This document shows, one piece after another, positions 22,783-31,987 of a stretch of DNA of 64,000 nucleotides. Below the pieces are notes generated by a model. The model saw nothing but the letters and a program-made list of their open reading frames with translations. It was not told the DNA's origin and did no database searches. The stretch's first letter is position 1, and each line of letters opens with the position of its first letter. The position numbers and the translations under genes are program-made. Location: positions 1 to 64,000 of the forward strand of contig JBBRPH010000024.1 of the NCBI GenBank assembly GCA_038228295.1. Direction: 5' to 3'. Origin of the DNA: JAICKM01 sp038228295 (GTDB lineage: Bacteria > Chloroflexota > Chloroflexia > QHBQ01 > JAICKM01).

Positions 22783-24123
22783 ATGGCGACTGACAGCATT
22801 AAACCACAACTGCTCAAAGGCTTCCGCGACTTCCTGCCCGCGCAGATGATCCTGCGGCGGCGCGTCATTGAAACGGTGCGCACCATTTTCGAGCGGCACG
22901 GCTTCGCGCCGCTGGACACGCCGGCTATTGAATACTTGGAAACGCTAACCGGCAAATACGGGGAAGAAGAGCGCCTGCTCTACAAGTTCCAGGACGCGGG
23001 CGGGCGCGATGTGGGGCTGCGCTACGACCTAACTGTGCCGTTGGCGCGCCTAGTCGGGATGTATCACGGGCAGATGGTTTTCCCGTTCAAGCGCTATCAT
23101 ATTGCCCCCGTCTGGCGGGCCGAGAAGCCGCAGCGCGGGCGGTATCGGGAATTCTACCAGTGCGACGCGGATATTGTCGGTGCAGCGGGGATGCTGGCCG
23201 ATGCCGAAGTGGTGGCGATCCTGGTGGAGGCGATGGAGGCGTTCGGCTTCCCCGGCTACGAAATTCTGCTTTACAATCGCAAGTTGCTGACGGCCGTGGC
23301 GCGCTACGCCGGGGTGCCGGCGGAGCAGGCCGGCTCGATCCACCGCGCCATTGACAAACTGGCAAAGATCGGCCCAGCAGGCGTGCTGGCCGAGATGGAG
23401 CGCTACGGCGTGCCGGGTGAGGCTGCGCGCCGCGCGCTCGACCTAGCGACCGAAGGCGCGGGCGACAGCAACCTGACGATCTTGGCACGCTTGGAAAGCC
23501 GCTTGGCTGCCGACCCCAGCGCACAAGCAGGCGTGCGCGAACTGCGCGAGATCGTCGAGTACCTGGGCGCACTGACCCCTGCCGCCGGCCACGTGCGCGT
23601 GGACCCTACGCTGGCGCGCGGCCTGGACTATTACACCGGTCCGATTTGGGAGATTAATGTCGAGGAGCCGAAGGTCGGCTCGTTGGGCAGCGGCGGGCGC
23701 TATGATGGGCTGGTGGGAATGTTCAGCGGACGCGACCTGCCGACCACCGGCTGCTCGCTGGGCTTGGAGCGCATCATTGACGTGATGGAGAGCCTGGGCA
23801 GCGGCAGCGCCGAGGGCAGCGTCAGTCAAGTGTTTGTGGCGGTGTTTGGGGCGGAGCAATTGCTGCCCGCGCTGCACCTGCTGGCCGAGATCCGCGCCGC
23901 CGGGCTGCCCGCCGAAATCACATTCACACCGGGGGACAAGCTGGGCAAGCAGTTGCAGTACGCCGACCGGCTGGGCATCCCGCTGGCGGTGATCGTCGCG
24001 CCCGACGAACTGGCGCGGGGCGAAGTCTTGATCAAGCAGCTCAAAACAGGCACCCAACAGACTCTGTCTCGCGCCGGGGCGGGGGCGGCACTGGCTACAC
24101 TGATCGGGCGCGCCGATACGTAG
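22783..24123 (+). CDS. hisS: Histidine-tRNA ligase
   Basis: 446 residues from ATG 22783; a longer in-frame extension would begin upstream of the promoter and is rejected. Class II landmarks: KGFRDFLPAQ near the start, motif 1 region FAPLDTPAIEYLETL, LRYDLTVPLAR, motif 2 FKRYHIAPVWRAEKPQRGRY, and the histidine-specific RGLDYYTGPIWE and GGRYDGL; motif 3 GCSLGLERI near 328. The C-terminal anticodon-binding domain (about 350-440) is complete. It charges tRNA-His with histidine in the cytoplasm. Single-gene unit. Confidence 0.96.
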   Translation: MATDSIKPQLLKGFRDFLPAQMILRRRVIETVRTIFERHGFAPLDTPAIEYLETLTGKYGEEERLLYKFQDAGGRDVGLRYDLTVPLARLVGMYHGQMVFPFKRYHIAPVWRAEKPQRGRYREFYQCDADIVGAAGMLADAEVVAILVEAMEAFGFPGYEILLYNRKLLTAVARYAGVPAEQAGSIHRAIDKLAKIGPAGVLAEMERYGVPGEAARRALDLATEGAGDSNLTILARLESRLAADPSAQAGVRELREIVEYLGALTPAAGHVRVDPTLARGLDYYTGPIWEINVEEPKVGSLGSGGRYDGLVGMFSGRDLPTTGCSLGLERIIDVMESLGSGSAEGSVSQVFVAVFGAEQLLPALHLLAEIRAAGLPAEITFTPGDKLGKQLQYADRLGIPLAVIVAPDELARGEVLIKQLKTGTQQTLSRAGAGAALATLIGRADT

Positions 24124-24191
24124 TTCACCGCCTAGACGCAAGGCCCGCCACACGGCTTAATCTCGGTGTGTTCTATGTCGGAGCGATACAA

Positions 24192-25781
24192 TCAAAGGTT
24201 AGATAGTGAGGCGCGCACATCATAGCCGGCGAGCGGCGCGGTGGAGTCGGCGCCCTGGGCAGGAGTCCAGCGCACCGCCCGGTCTTTGCCGGCGCGCTTA
24301 GCCGCATAGAGCGCGGCATCGGCCTGCGCGTGCAGGTCCGTGACGGTGGTGGCATCGGCCGGGTAGCCGGCCACGCCGGCCGAAACGCTAACATGGGGGT
24401 GCAGGCCATGCTGCGCCAGCACCTCGGCGACCGCGCTACGCAACCGGCTTGCCAGCAGCAGCCCCGCTGTTGGGTCGGTCTGCGGCACGATGACGGCAAA
24501 CTCATCGCCGCCGCAGCGGCAGGGAATATCCACTGTGCGACAACCGGCGCGTAAGGCGTGACCGATCGCGATCAGCAGCGTGTCACCCGCCGCGTGACCG
24601 TAATGATCGTTGACCCCCTTGAAGTTGTCCAAGTCCAGCGCGATTAGCGTTAGAGGATAACTATAGCGCACGCTGCGCTCCCATTCGGCTTGCAGGCGGT
24701 GCGCGTAGTAGCCTTTGTTAAACAGCCCGGTGAGCGGATCGCTGATCGCTAGGCGCGCATATTCTTCGTTTTGCCAGACCAACTGCTCCTTTTCCTGACG
24801 CAGCCGACGATTCTCGCCCAGCGAGAGGGCCAAGCGCAGCACGCCCAGCGTGAGACAAAGCAGCACGCTCAACCCTACCATATCGGTCCAGCGACCGTTG
24901 CTGGGGCGGAAAAGCGGAAGCAGGATCACACTGCCCAGGCCGATAAGCGGCAACCAGCCGGCGTAGCGATCCCAGGCCGGCGAAGTCTCCGCCGGAGCCG
25001 GGGGGTAGGCAACGGCGTGAGCGGCGGCCACAAAAAGCAGCCCGGCGGCGATATTGAGTGCGCCGTTCAGCCCGTCGGTGAGGCGCAAGCCTTCAGCCAG
25101 CATCCAGACTTGCCGTTCGCCGCTAACCACAGCGGGTAGCAAGCCACTCAAGGCCAGGGCAGCAGCGCGCGGCAATGCGCCGGTGGTGCCGTAGCGCACC
25201 ACGACAGCGGCCGCAAACAAAGCCAGCCCGGCCCCAACCTGGAGCAACGGCAACAATGTTCCGCCCTGCGCCGACAGCGGCCACACCAGGAAGTAGCCGG
25301 CCAGGGTCGCGCCACAAGCCACCAGCAACAGTGCTTCGGTCCATGTCGTTGCGTCGCGGCTGAGGGGGCCGACGCGAAACAAGCCGACCAGCGCGCCCAG
25401 GCCCAGCACGCCCGTTCCCAACCAAATCCAACCGTCAAACGCAGGCGGATCAGGCAACGAAGTCGGCGGCAGCAGTTCGGCGAGGCGGCCCGTCGTCCAG
25501 AGGGTCAGCGCGGCAGCGAACGCACCCCAAACGTAGCGGTGCCCCGACGACTGCACTACCCAGACCAGCCAGGCCGCCGCCGCCGCCGCGCCCGGCACGG
25601 CCCATTGGAGCAGCAGGGCCGGCCCCAGCAGCGCCCCGCCACTGGCCTGCGCCACTGCATACGCACCAATCACAATCAACCCGCCCAGCGCCGCAACCGT
25701 CGCTCGCCGTTGCAGCCGCCTACCCAGTGGCGGCGGCCGCAGCCGCTTCAACGGATAGCGGCCGCTTAGTGCATCCCCCAC
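24192..25781 (-). CDS. Membrane-bound GGDEF diguanylate cyclase
   Basis: 529 residues, GTG start after AGGAG. About nine hydrophobic segments occupy residues 25-325 and form a membrane sensor domain without recognised ligand motifs. A short coiled coil (LGENRRLRQEKEQLVWQNEE) links to the GGDEF domain: ISDPLTGLFNKGYY, LDLDNFKGVND.YGHAAGD, then RCGGDEFAVIVPQ with the active GGDEF loop near 422, and VSAGVAGYP. The metal-binding Asp is present (LDLDNFK). The RxxD inhibitory site five residues ahead of GGDEF is not evident. It would make cyclic di-GMP in response to an unknown signal. Confidence 0.9.
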   Translation of the reverse strand: MGDALSGRYPLKRLRPPPLGRRLQRRATVAALGGLIVIGAYAVAQASGGALLGPALLLQWAVPGAAAAAAWLVWVVQSSGHRYVWGAFAAALTLWTTGRLAELLPPTSLPDPPAFDGWIWLGTGVLGLGALVGLFRVGPLSRDATTWTEALLLVACGATLAGYFLVWPLSAQGGTLLPLLQVGAGLALFAAAVVVRYGTTGALPRAAALALSGLLPAVVSGERQVWMLAEGLRLTDGLNGALNIAAGLLFVAAAHAVAYPPAPAETSPAWDRYAGWLPLIGLGSVILLPLFRPSNGRWTDMVGLSVLLCLTLGVLRLALSLGENRRLRQEKEQLVWQNEEYARLAISDPLTGLFNKGYYAHRLQAEWERSVRYSYPLTLIALDLDNFKGVNDHYGHAAGDTLLIAIGHALRAGCRTVDIPCRCGGDEFAVIVPQTDPTAGLLLASRLRSAVAEVLAQHGLHPHVSVSAGVAGYPADATTVTDLHAQADAALYAAKRAGKDRAVRWTPAQGADSTAPLAGYDVRASLSNL

Positions 25782-25953
25782 TGCGTCTCCTACGTCCTTG
25801 CGCGCCGGGGCAGAACCAATCCGCTAGAGTTCAGTCGTGTAGCTATCATACTACTATCATTATAGTACCCATCTTTAGCCAAACCAATAGTACCTTTAGG
25901 CCATCTAATGCACCGCTAACAACACGAAGCCGACGCGGCTGCATAGCAAACAC

Positions 25954-27159
25954 TCAATACTTGCCATTGTGTCGCCAGGCACAAGCCTGGGCATAAACCG
26001 TCTCAATACGGCTCACGGCGGCCTCCCATGAGCGGTCGCGCAGGGCCACTTCCCGCAAGCGGCGACCGTGTGCCGCCGCCGCCGAAGGATCGCGCAGAGC
26101 AAGCACCAGAGCGGCGGCCAGCGACTCGACGTTGCCGCGTTCGGCATAGAGACCCAGGGGGCCGAGAAACTCGCGACTCACTGGCGTGTCGAAGGCCACC
26201 GTCGGCAGGCCCATTGCCATGTAGAGCGGAATCTTGCCCGCGCCTTCCGTCAGCGACAGCTTGGGAGCCACGGCCACCTGACCGAGGCCCAGCCAGTCGG
26301 GCACTTCGCCGTAGGGAATGCGGCCCGGAAAGACGACTCGCCCACTCACGCCCAACGAGTCAGCCAGAGCGCGGTAGCTATCCACACCGGGGAAGCCCAT
26401 GATCACAAAGCGCGTTTCAGGCAGCGTGTTGAGTACTAGGCGGCTGGCCTGGATCAGTAGGTCGGTGCCCTGGTAAGGCGCAAGCAGGCCAAGATAGACG
26501 ACGACGGGCACGGCGGGCGGAATGCCGAGTTCGCGCCGGTGCGCCGCGCTGCGGGCCAGCGTGGCTGAGGTAGGCTGGAAGGTCGCGGTGTTCACCGCGT
26601 CAACGACCGGGAAGATTCGCGCGGCCGGATAGCCGAACTCCGCCCGCAACACCTCGGCCGCGTTGTGCGAGGAGGTTAGCACCGCATCGGCTAGGTGGTT
26701 AATACGGCTTTCGAGCCGGCGCAACGGACGGTAGACAGGGCCGGCCTTGTTTAAAAAGCGGTGGTCTACCATCTCGCCGGTCAGACTGCCCTGGTAGTCG
26801 AACACCAGCGGCACGCCGGCCCATTGGCGCACTGGGTAGCCCAGCAGCGCACCTTCGTGCATATGGGCATGGACGATCTGCGGCCGAGTCTGGAGCGCGG
26901 CGCGCAACACCGTCCCTTCCAGCATCACATCGAAATAGAGTTTGTGGCGCGTGGAGCCGACTTGCACACCACGCCGCCAGGGCACGTTCAGACTGCGCCG
27001 GATGCGGATACCCGGCACGTTGTTGCCGGTGTGGTAGGTGCAGACGGTGATGCGATGACCACGCGCCTGCAAACCCCGGATCTCTTCGAGGATACGGATA
27101 TGGCCGCCGTAGTCGGCGAAAAACGAGGTGGGTGCGATCATCAAAATGCGATACGGCAC
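25954..27159 (-). CDS. Family 4 glycosyltransferase
   Basis: 401 residues, GTG start with GGGATGAGG upstream. GT-B fold: N-terminal Rossmann half beginning RILMIAPTSFFADYGGHIRI (glycine-rich acceptor loop), HAHMHEGALLG, and VLTSSHNAAEVL; the second half has VVVYLGLLAPYQGTDLLIQA, VIMGFPG, VVFPGRIPYGEVPDWLGLGQVAVAPKLSLTEGAGKIPLYMA with the donor-binding E.G region, and PTVAFDTPVSREFLG. It would transfer a sugar from a nucleotide-sugar donor; acceptor and donor cannot be told. It is a single gene between the GGDEF gene and the secDF promoter. Confidence 0.9.
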   Translation of the reverse strand: MPYRILMIAPTSFFADYGGHIRILEEIRGLQARGHRITVCTYHTGNNVPGIRIRRSLNVPWRRGVQVGSTRHKLYFDVMLEGTVLRAALQTRPQIVHAHMHEGALLGYPVRQWAGVPLVFDYQGSLTGEMVDHRFLNKAGPVYRPLRRLESRINHLADAVLTSSHNAAEVLRAEFGYPAARIFPVVDAVNTATFQPTSATLARSAAHRRELGIPPAVPVVVYLGLLAPYQGTDLLIQASRLVLNTLPETRFVIMGFPGVDSYRALADSLGVSGRVVFPGRIPYGEVPDWLGLGQVAVAPKLSLTEGAGKIPLYMAMGLPTVAFDTPVSREFLGPLGLYAERGNVESLAAALVLALRDPSAAAAHGRRLREVALRDRSWEAAVSRIETVYAQACAWRHNGKY

Positions 27160-27360
27160 GCGAACCTCATCCCTTAACCCCGCTCCTACTTGAGAGAGGG
27201 GACTCTAACGGCGGATCTCACCCCGCAGGTAGGGGTAAACTTTGGCAGGAAGCGTCCCATTCCGTCACGCTATCTTCACCCTACTTCGTCGCGGAGAGGT
27301 GGGAGGGGAGGGCGGCGGACGCGGGTGCATTATAGAACCGCAGCGCCGGCGGTGTCAAGG

Positions 27361-27390
27361 TTGACACTCCGCCGGTTCGTCCCGTATAAT
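27361..27390 (+). promoter_or_regulatory. Consensus promoter of secD-secF
   Basis: TTGACA (27361-27366), 18-bp spacer, TATAAT (27385-27390): both hexamers perfect. The leader to the GTG at 27528 is about 130 bases. 27160-27360 shows G-rich repeats but no gene. Confidence 0.85.
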
Positions 27391-27527
27391 CTTTAACTAG
27401 CGTGTATGAATCTGCCGCCTCCAAACGTCGTACAGAGTAGATACCCCAAACCGGCCCTGCGCGGTTGCGGGCCGGAGACTGCGGCGGAATACTGGACCAT
27501 ACGGATACAAGGGAGAGGAGCCCCCAG

Positions 27528-29066
27528 GTGCGTCAAAACCTCGCGGCAATGGTCGCGGCCATCGTCCTACTCGTCATCGTAGCGAGCGGCATTAACTTCT
27601 GGCCGAACGCCGACCTAAACTGGATCGGCATCACCAAAGCATTCCCCATCAAACTGGGACTGGACCTGCAAGGCGGGTCACAGGTCGTGCTACAGGTGCG
27701 ACCCGGCCCCAATACTGCCGACCCTGCAGTGTTAGCAAGCAACCTACAAGCAGCGCGCGACGTGATTGAGAGTCGTGCCGCCGGGTCGGGTGTGTCGGAG
27801 CCGCTGGTGCAGGTGCAAGGCAATAATCGAATCATCGTCGAACTGCCGGGCGTGCAAAATCCCGACGAAGTACTGAAGACCCTGCGCGAAACCGGCTACC
27901 TGGAATGGATCGATGCCGGTAACACATCCATTCCCGATGGATCATTGGTTACAACGGAGGCAGGCCCGCCCAGTCCCGACCAATTGGCACGGGCCAACGG
28001 CGTGACCCCAACCCCCACTATCACGGGTACACAGACGCTCACCGGCACCCAGGCGATCACCACCACCGGCACGGTCAGCCCCACTGCCGCTCTCACTAGC
28101 TACAGCAACGGCAAGGTCTACAAAGTCGTTATCAACGGCTCAGACGTTGACGGCTCAAAAGTGACCGCGACGGTGGATTCGTCAACCGGCCAACCTATCG
28201 TCAGTTTCACGCTGAAAGGCGAGGGGCCGCGCAAGCTGCAAGAGTTTACGCAGCGCAGCTTACCTACTGCGGGTAATGTTTATACATATATGCCCATTGT
28301 ACTGGATAAGCAAGTTATTTCTAGTCCTTACATCAAAGGTGTCATTCCGAGCGGTAACGGGCAGATCACCACGAATTCGCTGTCCGAAGCGCAGAAGTTA
28401 GCGATCCAGTTGCGCTATGGGGCGCTGCCGGTTACGCTTGACGTGGTGCAGCAGCGCACGGTGGGCGCGACACTCGGCTCAGAAGGTATCAACCGCAGCG
28501 TTATTGCCGGCATCGTTGGTCTGAGTCTCGTCATGCTGTTCATGCTGCTATTCTACCGCTTACCGGGCCTATTGGCCGACATCGCGCTGCTGATCTTCGC
28601 CTTGATCACCTTCGCCATCTTCCGCTTCCTCCCGGTGACGCTGACACTGGCCGGTATCGCAGGCTTCATCCTCTCAATTGGTATGGCCGTAGATGCCAAT
28701 GTGCTGATTTTTGCCCGTATCCGCGAAGAATTACGCAGCGGCAAGACGGTCGGCGCGGCGGTGGAGGCCGGCTTTGATCATGCTTGGCCGTCGATCCGCG
28801 ACTCCAACGCGACCACGCTGATCATCACGCTAATCCTCTACTGGTTCGGCAGCTTTGTCGGCGGAGCCACTGTGATCAAAGGCTTCGCGCTAACATTGTT
28901 TATTTCGGTGGCCGTCTCGCTGTTTACCGCTATCACGATCAGCCGCACATTGCTGCGCCTCGTCGTCAGCGGTAACCGCACGCCGAGCCGCTGGTGGTTC
29001 GGCATTGATACCCCGAAGCCCGCCGCACCGCCGCCGACCGAAAGCGGTACCCAGCCGATTGGTTAA
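27528..29066 (+). CDS. secD: Protein translocase subunit SecD
   Basis: 512 residues from GTG 27528, chosen for GGAGAGGAG at 27512-27520. TM1 (about 5-25), then FPIKLGLDLQGGSQVVLQV, the SecD signature. P1 domain with ARDVIESRAAGSGVSEP and IIVELPGV; the Thr-rich insert at about 157-195 (TPTPTITGTQTLTGTQ and similar) interrupts the extracytoplasmic part. After it come KGEGPRKLQEFTQRS, LSEAQKLAIQLRYGALPVTL and five membrane helices with LTLAGIAGFILSIGMAVDANVLIF. It acts with SecF and SecYEG, using the proton-motive force to complete secretion. It is cotranscribed with secF. Confidence 0.96.
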   Translation: MRQNLAAMVAAIVLLVIVASGINFWPNADLNWIGITKAFPIKLGLDLQGGSQVVLQVRPGPNTADPAVLASNLQAARDVIESRAAGSGVSEPLVQVQGNNRIIVELPGVQNPDEVLKTLRETGYLEWIDAGNTSIPDGSLVTTEAGPPSPDQLARANGVTPTPTITGTQTLTGTQAITTTGTVSPTAALTSYSNGKVYKVVINGSDVDGSKVTATVDSSTGQPIVSFTLKGEGPRKLQEFTQRSLPTAGNVYTYMPIVLDKQVISSPYIKGVIPSGNGQITTNSLSEAQKLAIQLRYGALPVTLDVVQQRTVGATLGSEGINRSVIAGIVGLSLVMLFMLLFYRLPGLLADIALLIFALITFAIFRFLPVTLTLAGIAGFILSIGMAVDANVLIFARIREELRSGKTVGAAVEAGFDHAWPSIRDSNATTLIITLILYWFGSFVGGATVIKGFALTLFISVAVSLFTAITISRTLLRLVVSGNRTPSRWWFGIDTPKPAAPPPTESGTQPIG

Positions 29067-29153
29067 TCTCTGGATCTTGTGGAGCAGTGGCCTGCGGGCC
29101 GCCGATAGCATCGGCCTCTGGGCCGCACTTAGGATAGAGGAGCGTCGCGTCGC

Positions 29154-30290
29154 ATGATTGACATTGTAGGCAAACGATACTTATACTTCCTGGTGTCGTT
29201 GATCATCATCATTCCAGGACTGATTTCACTGCTGATCCCCCCGCATCTGAATGTCGGGATCGACTTCAAAGGCGGCACGATCTGGGAAGTGGTGCCCAAA
29301 AACAACGTACCGGCGGATACAAACAGAGTGAGTAGCCTACTCACGGGGGCGGGGATTAAAGATCCTTCAGTGCAAAACGCCGAACTGATCGCCGGCACCG
29401 TCCACACGCCCACCCTGATCATGCGGATGCCGAATATTACGCCGGAAGACAAAGAGAAGCTAGTGGCGCTGCTGGTGAATAACAACATCGTCGCGGGCAG
29501 CAAAAAGACGACCACCATCGCGCCGGCGGGGAGCATCAGCAACACGGGCACCGTGACCGGCACCGGCACGGTCAGTACGACACGCACCGTGACCGGCACG
29601 GTGGGCAGCACAGGGGGCGCGGCCGGCACGACGACCACAACCCAAACAAGCCTGGACCGCGGCACTGAAGTTTCGTTCGACACGATAGGACCGACAGTGG
29701 GCAGCGAAGTAGCGGGGCGCGCAGTTCTGGCGGTGGCGGTGGCTTCGTTGGGCATCCTGGCTTATCTTTGGTATGCCTTTCGCCGCGTGCCGAACCCGAT
29801 CCGCTATGCGGTATGCGCTATCCTCGCCTTGCTGCATGACGTGTTCGTGGTGCTGGGGGTCTTCTCGATCCTAGGCCGCTTCATCGAGGGCATTGATGTA
29901 GACGCGCTGTTTATCACGGCTATGCTGACAGTGATCGGCTTCTCAGTCCACGACACGATTGTGGTCTTCGACCGCATCCGTGAAAATATCCTCAAGCGCC
30001 GCTTCGACACCTTTGATCGCGTGGTCAACTACAGCTTGGTGCAAACGCTGACCCGTTCGGTCAACACCTCACTGACGGTCATCTTCACGCTATTCGCGCT
30101 GTTTCTGTTCGGCGGCTCGTCCATCCGCAACTTTGTGCTGGCGCTGCTGGTCGGCATCATCTCCGGGACGTACTCCTCGATCTTCAACGCCAGCCTGCTG
30201 TTGGTGGTCTGGGAGAACAAGGAGTGGCGCAACTGGTTCGGTGGTCGTGGCCGCGCCGCCGATGCAAGCGGCCGGGCGCGCACAGCGTAG
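29154..30290 (+). CDS. secF: Protein translocase subunit SecF
   Basis: 378 residues, ATG after AGAGGAG. Starts MIDIVGKRYLYFLVSLIIII, then LNVGIDFKGGTIWEV, the SecF signature. An extracytoplasmic Thr/Gly-rich insert at about 120-168 (repeats of GTVTGTGTVS, TTRTVTGTVG) is not in typical SecF. It then resumes with VSFDTIGPTVGSEVAGRAV, IRYAVCAILALLHDVFVVLG, FSVHDTIVVFDRIREN and NTSLTVIFTLFALFLFGG. Partner of SecD in the Sec pathway; the C-terminus is basic. Confidence 0.95.
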   Translation: MIDIVGKRYLYFLVSLIIIIPGLISLLIPPHLNVGIDFKGGTIWEVVPKNNVPADTNRVSSLLTGAGIKDPSVQNAELIAGTVHTPTLIMRMPNITPEDKEKLVALLVNNNIVAGSKKTTTIAPAGSISNTGTVTGTGTVSTTRTVTGTVGSTGGAAGTTTTTQTSLDRGTEVSFDTIGPTVGSEVAGRAVLAVAVASLGILAYLWYAFRRVPNPIRYAVCAILALLHDVFVVLGVFSILGRFIEGIDVDALFITAMLTVIGFSVHDTIVVFDRIRENILKRRFDTFDRVVNYSLVQTLTRSVNTSLTVIFTLFALFLFGGSSIRNFVLALLVGIISGTYSSIFNASLLLVVWENKEWRNWFGGRGRAADASGRARTA

Positions 30291-30310
30291 CACGTAAAAC
30301 GTGAAATATG

Positions 30311-30346
30311 CAGCAGGCCACCAGAGAGAACTCTGGTGGCCTGCTG
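30311..30346 (+). terminator. Terminator of secDF
   Basis: A perfect 16-bp stem (30311-30326 with 30331-30346) and AGAA loop, 20 bases after the secF stop, followed by GTTTC. It also lies just beyond the 3' end of the minus-strand carbonic anhydrase remnant. Confidence 0.8.
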
Positions 30347-30364
30347 GTTTCAGAGGGGTATCTG

Positions 30365-30430
30365 TTAGGCGATGAACTCCACGCGCCCCGTTTCTAGGTC
30401 GTAGCGCGCACCGACAATCCGCTTCGCATA
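30365..30430 (-). pseudogene. C-terminal remnant of a beta-carbonic anhydrase
   Basis: On the minus strand, ahead of TAA at 30365-30367, the frame reads RIVGARYDLETGRVEFIA, the conserved last strand of beta-class carbonic anhydrases (VGARYDL.TG.V). Upstream the frame loses similarity within a few codons, and no start or zinc-ligand motif remains. About 18-20 residues survive of a roughly 190-residue enzyme. The adjoining 30525-30657 inverted repeat may be the cause of the deletion. Confidence 0.65.
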
Positions 30431-30524
30431 CGGACGACACCACGGAGTCAGGGAGCCACGGAGATTTTGGCGATTGGACTCGTTGTGTGTACCTATTCAG
30501 CCAGTGGATCGGCGAGAGAAAACT

Positions 30525-30657
30525 GTCGTTCTGACCGCAGTGAAGAATCGGCTGCCCTGCGAATTCAGTCCACCCGCCGCGACTCACGTTGCTCTGTCTA
30601 TACCTGCGAGTGGCTGTGTACCTACCCCAACTGATTCTTCACTGCGGTCAGAATGAC
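30525..30657. repeat. Inverted repeat of 25 bp, MITE-like
   Basis: Arms 30525-30549 and 30633-30657 match as reverse complements in 24 of 25 positions (core TTCTGACCGCAGTGAAGAATC split over the two arms). The interior of 83 bp has no gene. Size and terminal inverted repeats suit a small non-autonomous element. 30431-30719 otherwise holds nothing recognised. Confidence 0.6.
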
Positions 30658-30719
30658 CGACTTCTTTTTGCCCGTAGGCTGACGAGTTACTTAGTCGTCT
30701 CTCCGCACTAACGCTAATT

Positions 30720-31913
30720 CTAGCCGGCCAGTTCGGCCAACCGCCGCAGCCCATCGTCCACAGTCAACTCGCCGCGTTCGATGGCTTCGAGGATCGACAT
30801 TTCGGCGGAGGGACGCGGGGCAGGCGGGGCGGCCTCGGCGGACAGGCGCTGGGTGGGAGCAGGGTCGCCGGCCACACGGGCGGCGGTGCCGTCCAACGCG
30901 GCTTGGGCGGCGGCGCTTTCGTCAGGCGAAAAGGCGCGTGTCATAGACTCTGCATTTTCCACGGGCGGAGTCGCCCAATTAGGAGCCGGACCACTCACGG
31001 CGTGCGCGCTGTTGCGGCCGATCTCTACGTCGCCGCTGGTGGTGCGGATACGTAGGCGCAGATCACCGCCGCCGTTGAGCGTGACTTGCCGATGGCGACG
31101 GCTCTGGCGGTGCGATTGGTGCGGCAGGTCACACTCAAAGTCGCCACTGATCGTCTCAAACTCCACCGCTGCGCGTGTGTCCACCGGCAGGCGGAGGTCC
31201 AGATCGCCACTGACGCTCTGGATCTCGTAGTCCGCGCCGGGGTGCAAGACCGCATCGAGGGTCAGGTCGCCGCTAACTGTGCCGGCGCTAAACGCGGCCA
31301 GTTCCGTTTCGCGTACATCCAAGTCGCCACTGATCGTCCGTAGCCCCAGCCGCCCGCGCAGCCGCTTGACTTCCACATCGCTGGAAGCGCCTTTGACTAG
31401 CACGCTGCCCTCGATCTCATGCAGTTGCACATCGCCCGACGCGCTTTGGATAAAGACATTGCCCTGCACCGCACTCACCGCGATGTCGCCGTTGGCTGTC
31501 CGCACGGTGACGGAGCAGCGATGGGGCACCTGGATATCGAGCGGCACGTTACCGGATCGTCCCAGGCGGCCCAGGCCGCGGCCCAACTCGGTCAACCCCT
31601 GGCGTAGGTCACTCAGGTTCAGGTCCAGACCGCTCTGCAAGCCCTCCCACTTACCGCCGATGCCGCCCAGCAGTCCCTCCCACTTGCCGCCGACAGGCAG
31701 CAGGTTCACCGTCACATGGTTGCCTTGGTGCTGCACATTCAGCACATCTTCTAGGCTGTCGGAGTACTCATCTTCCGTGGTGCTGATGCGGATAGCCGGC
31801 TGGTCCCAGCCGCTGATCGTGATGTCGCCGCTGAGGCCGTCTACGGCCAGGTTGGCCGCGCCATCGGCGGCAACCTCGAATTGTAGCCCTTGTCCGTTGC
31901 TAGTTGCGTTCAT
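30720..31913 (-). CDS. DUF4097 beta-repeat protein with SHOCT-like tail
   Basis: 397 residues from ATG 31911-31913, chosen for AAGGAG upstream. Residues 25-310 form a right-handed beta-solenoid-like region of repeating SGD[ILV]-type strands: LSGDITISGW, ANGDIAVSAVQG, SASGDVQLHEIEG, ASSDVEVKRLRG, TISGDLDVRETE, TVSGDLTLDAV, SVSGDLDLRLP, TISGDFECDLP and TTSGDVEIG. This is DUF4097. After a Pro/Ala linker comes a short helical module (ILEAIERGELTVDDGLRRLAE) like the YvlB/LiaX N-terminal domain. Such proteins accompany envelope-stress regulators; here it is the last gene of an operon with another SHOCT-like protein and a DUF2089 regulator. Confidence 0.85.
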   Translation of the reverse strand: MNATSNGQGLQFEVAADGAANLAVDGLSGDITISGWDQPAIRISTTEDEYSDSLEDVLNVQHQGNHVTVNLLPVGGKWEGLLGGIGGKWEGLQSGLDLNLSDLRQGLTELGRGLGRLGRSGNVPLDIQVPHRCSVTVRTANGDIAVSAVQGNVFIQSASGDVQLHEIEGSVLVKGASSDVEVKRLRGRLGLRTISGDLDVRETELAAFSAGTVSGDLTLDAVLHPGADYEIQSVSGDLDLRLPVDTRAAVEFETISGDFECDLPHQSHRQSRRHRQVTLNGGGDLRLRIRTTSGDVEIGRNSAHAVSGPAPNWATPPVENAESMTRAFSPDESAAAQAALDGTAARVAGDPAPTQRLSAEAAPPAPRPSAEMSILEAIERGELTVDDGLRRLAELAG

Positions 31914-31987
31914 CGGATGCTCCTTCTCCTTACTGTTGCGCCTGCCGGCGGCAGGTCGCACCGTGTCTAGCGGTCGGTTGGTGCGCC

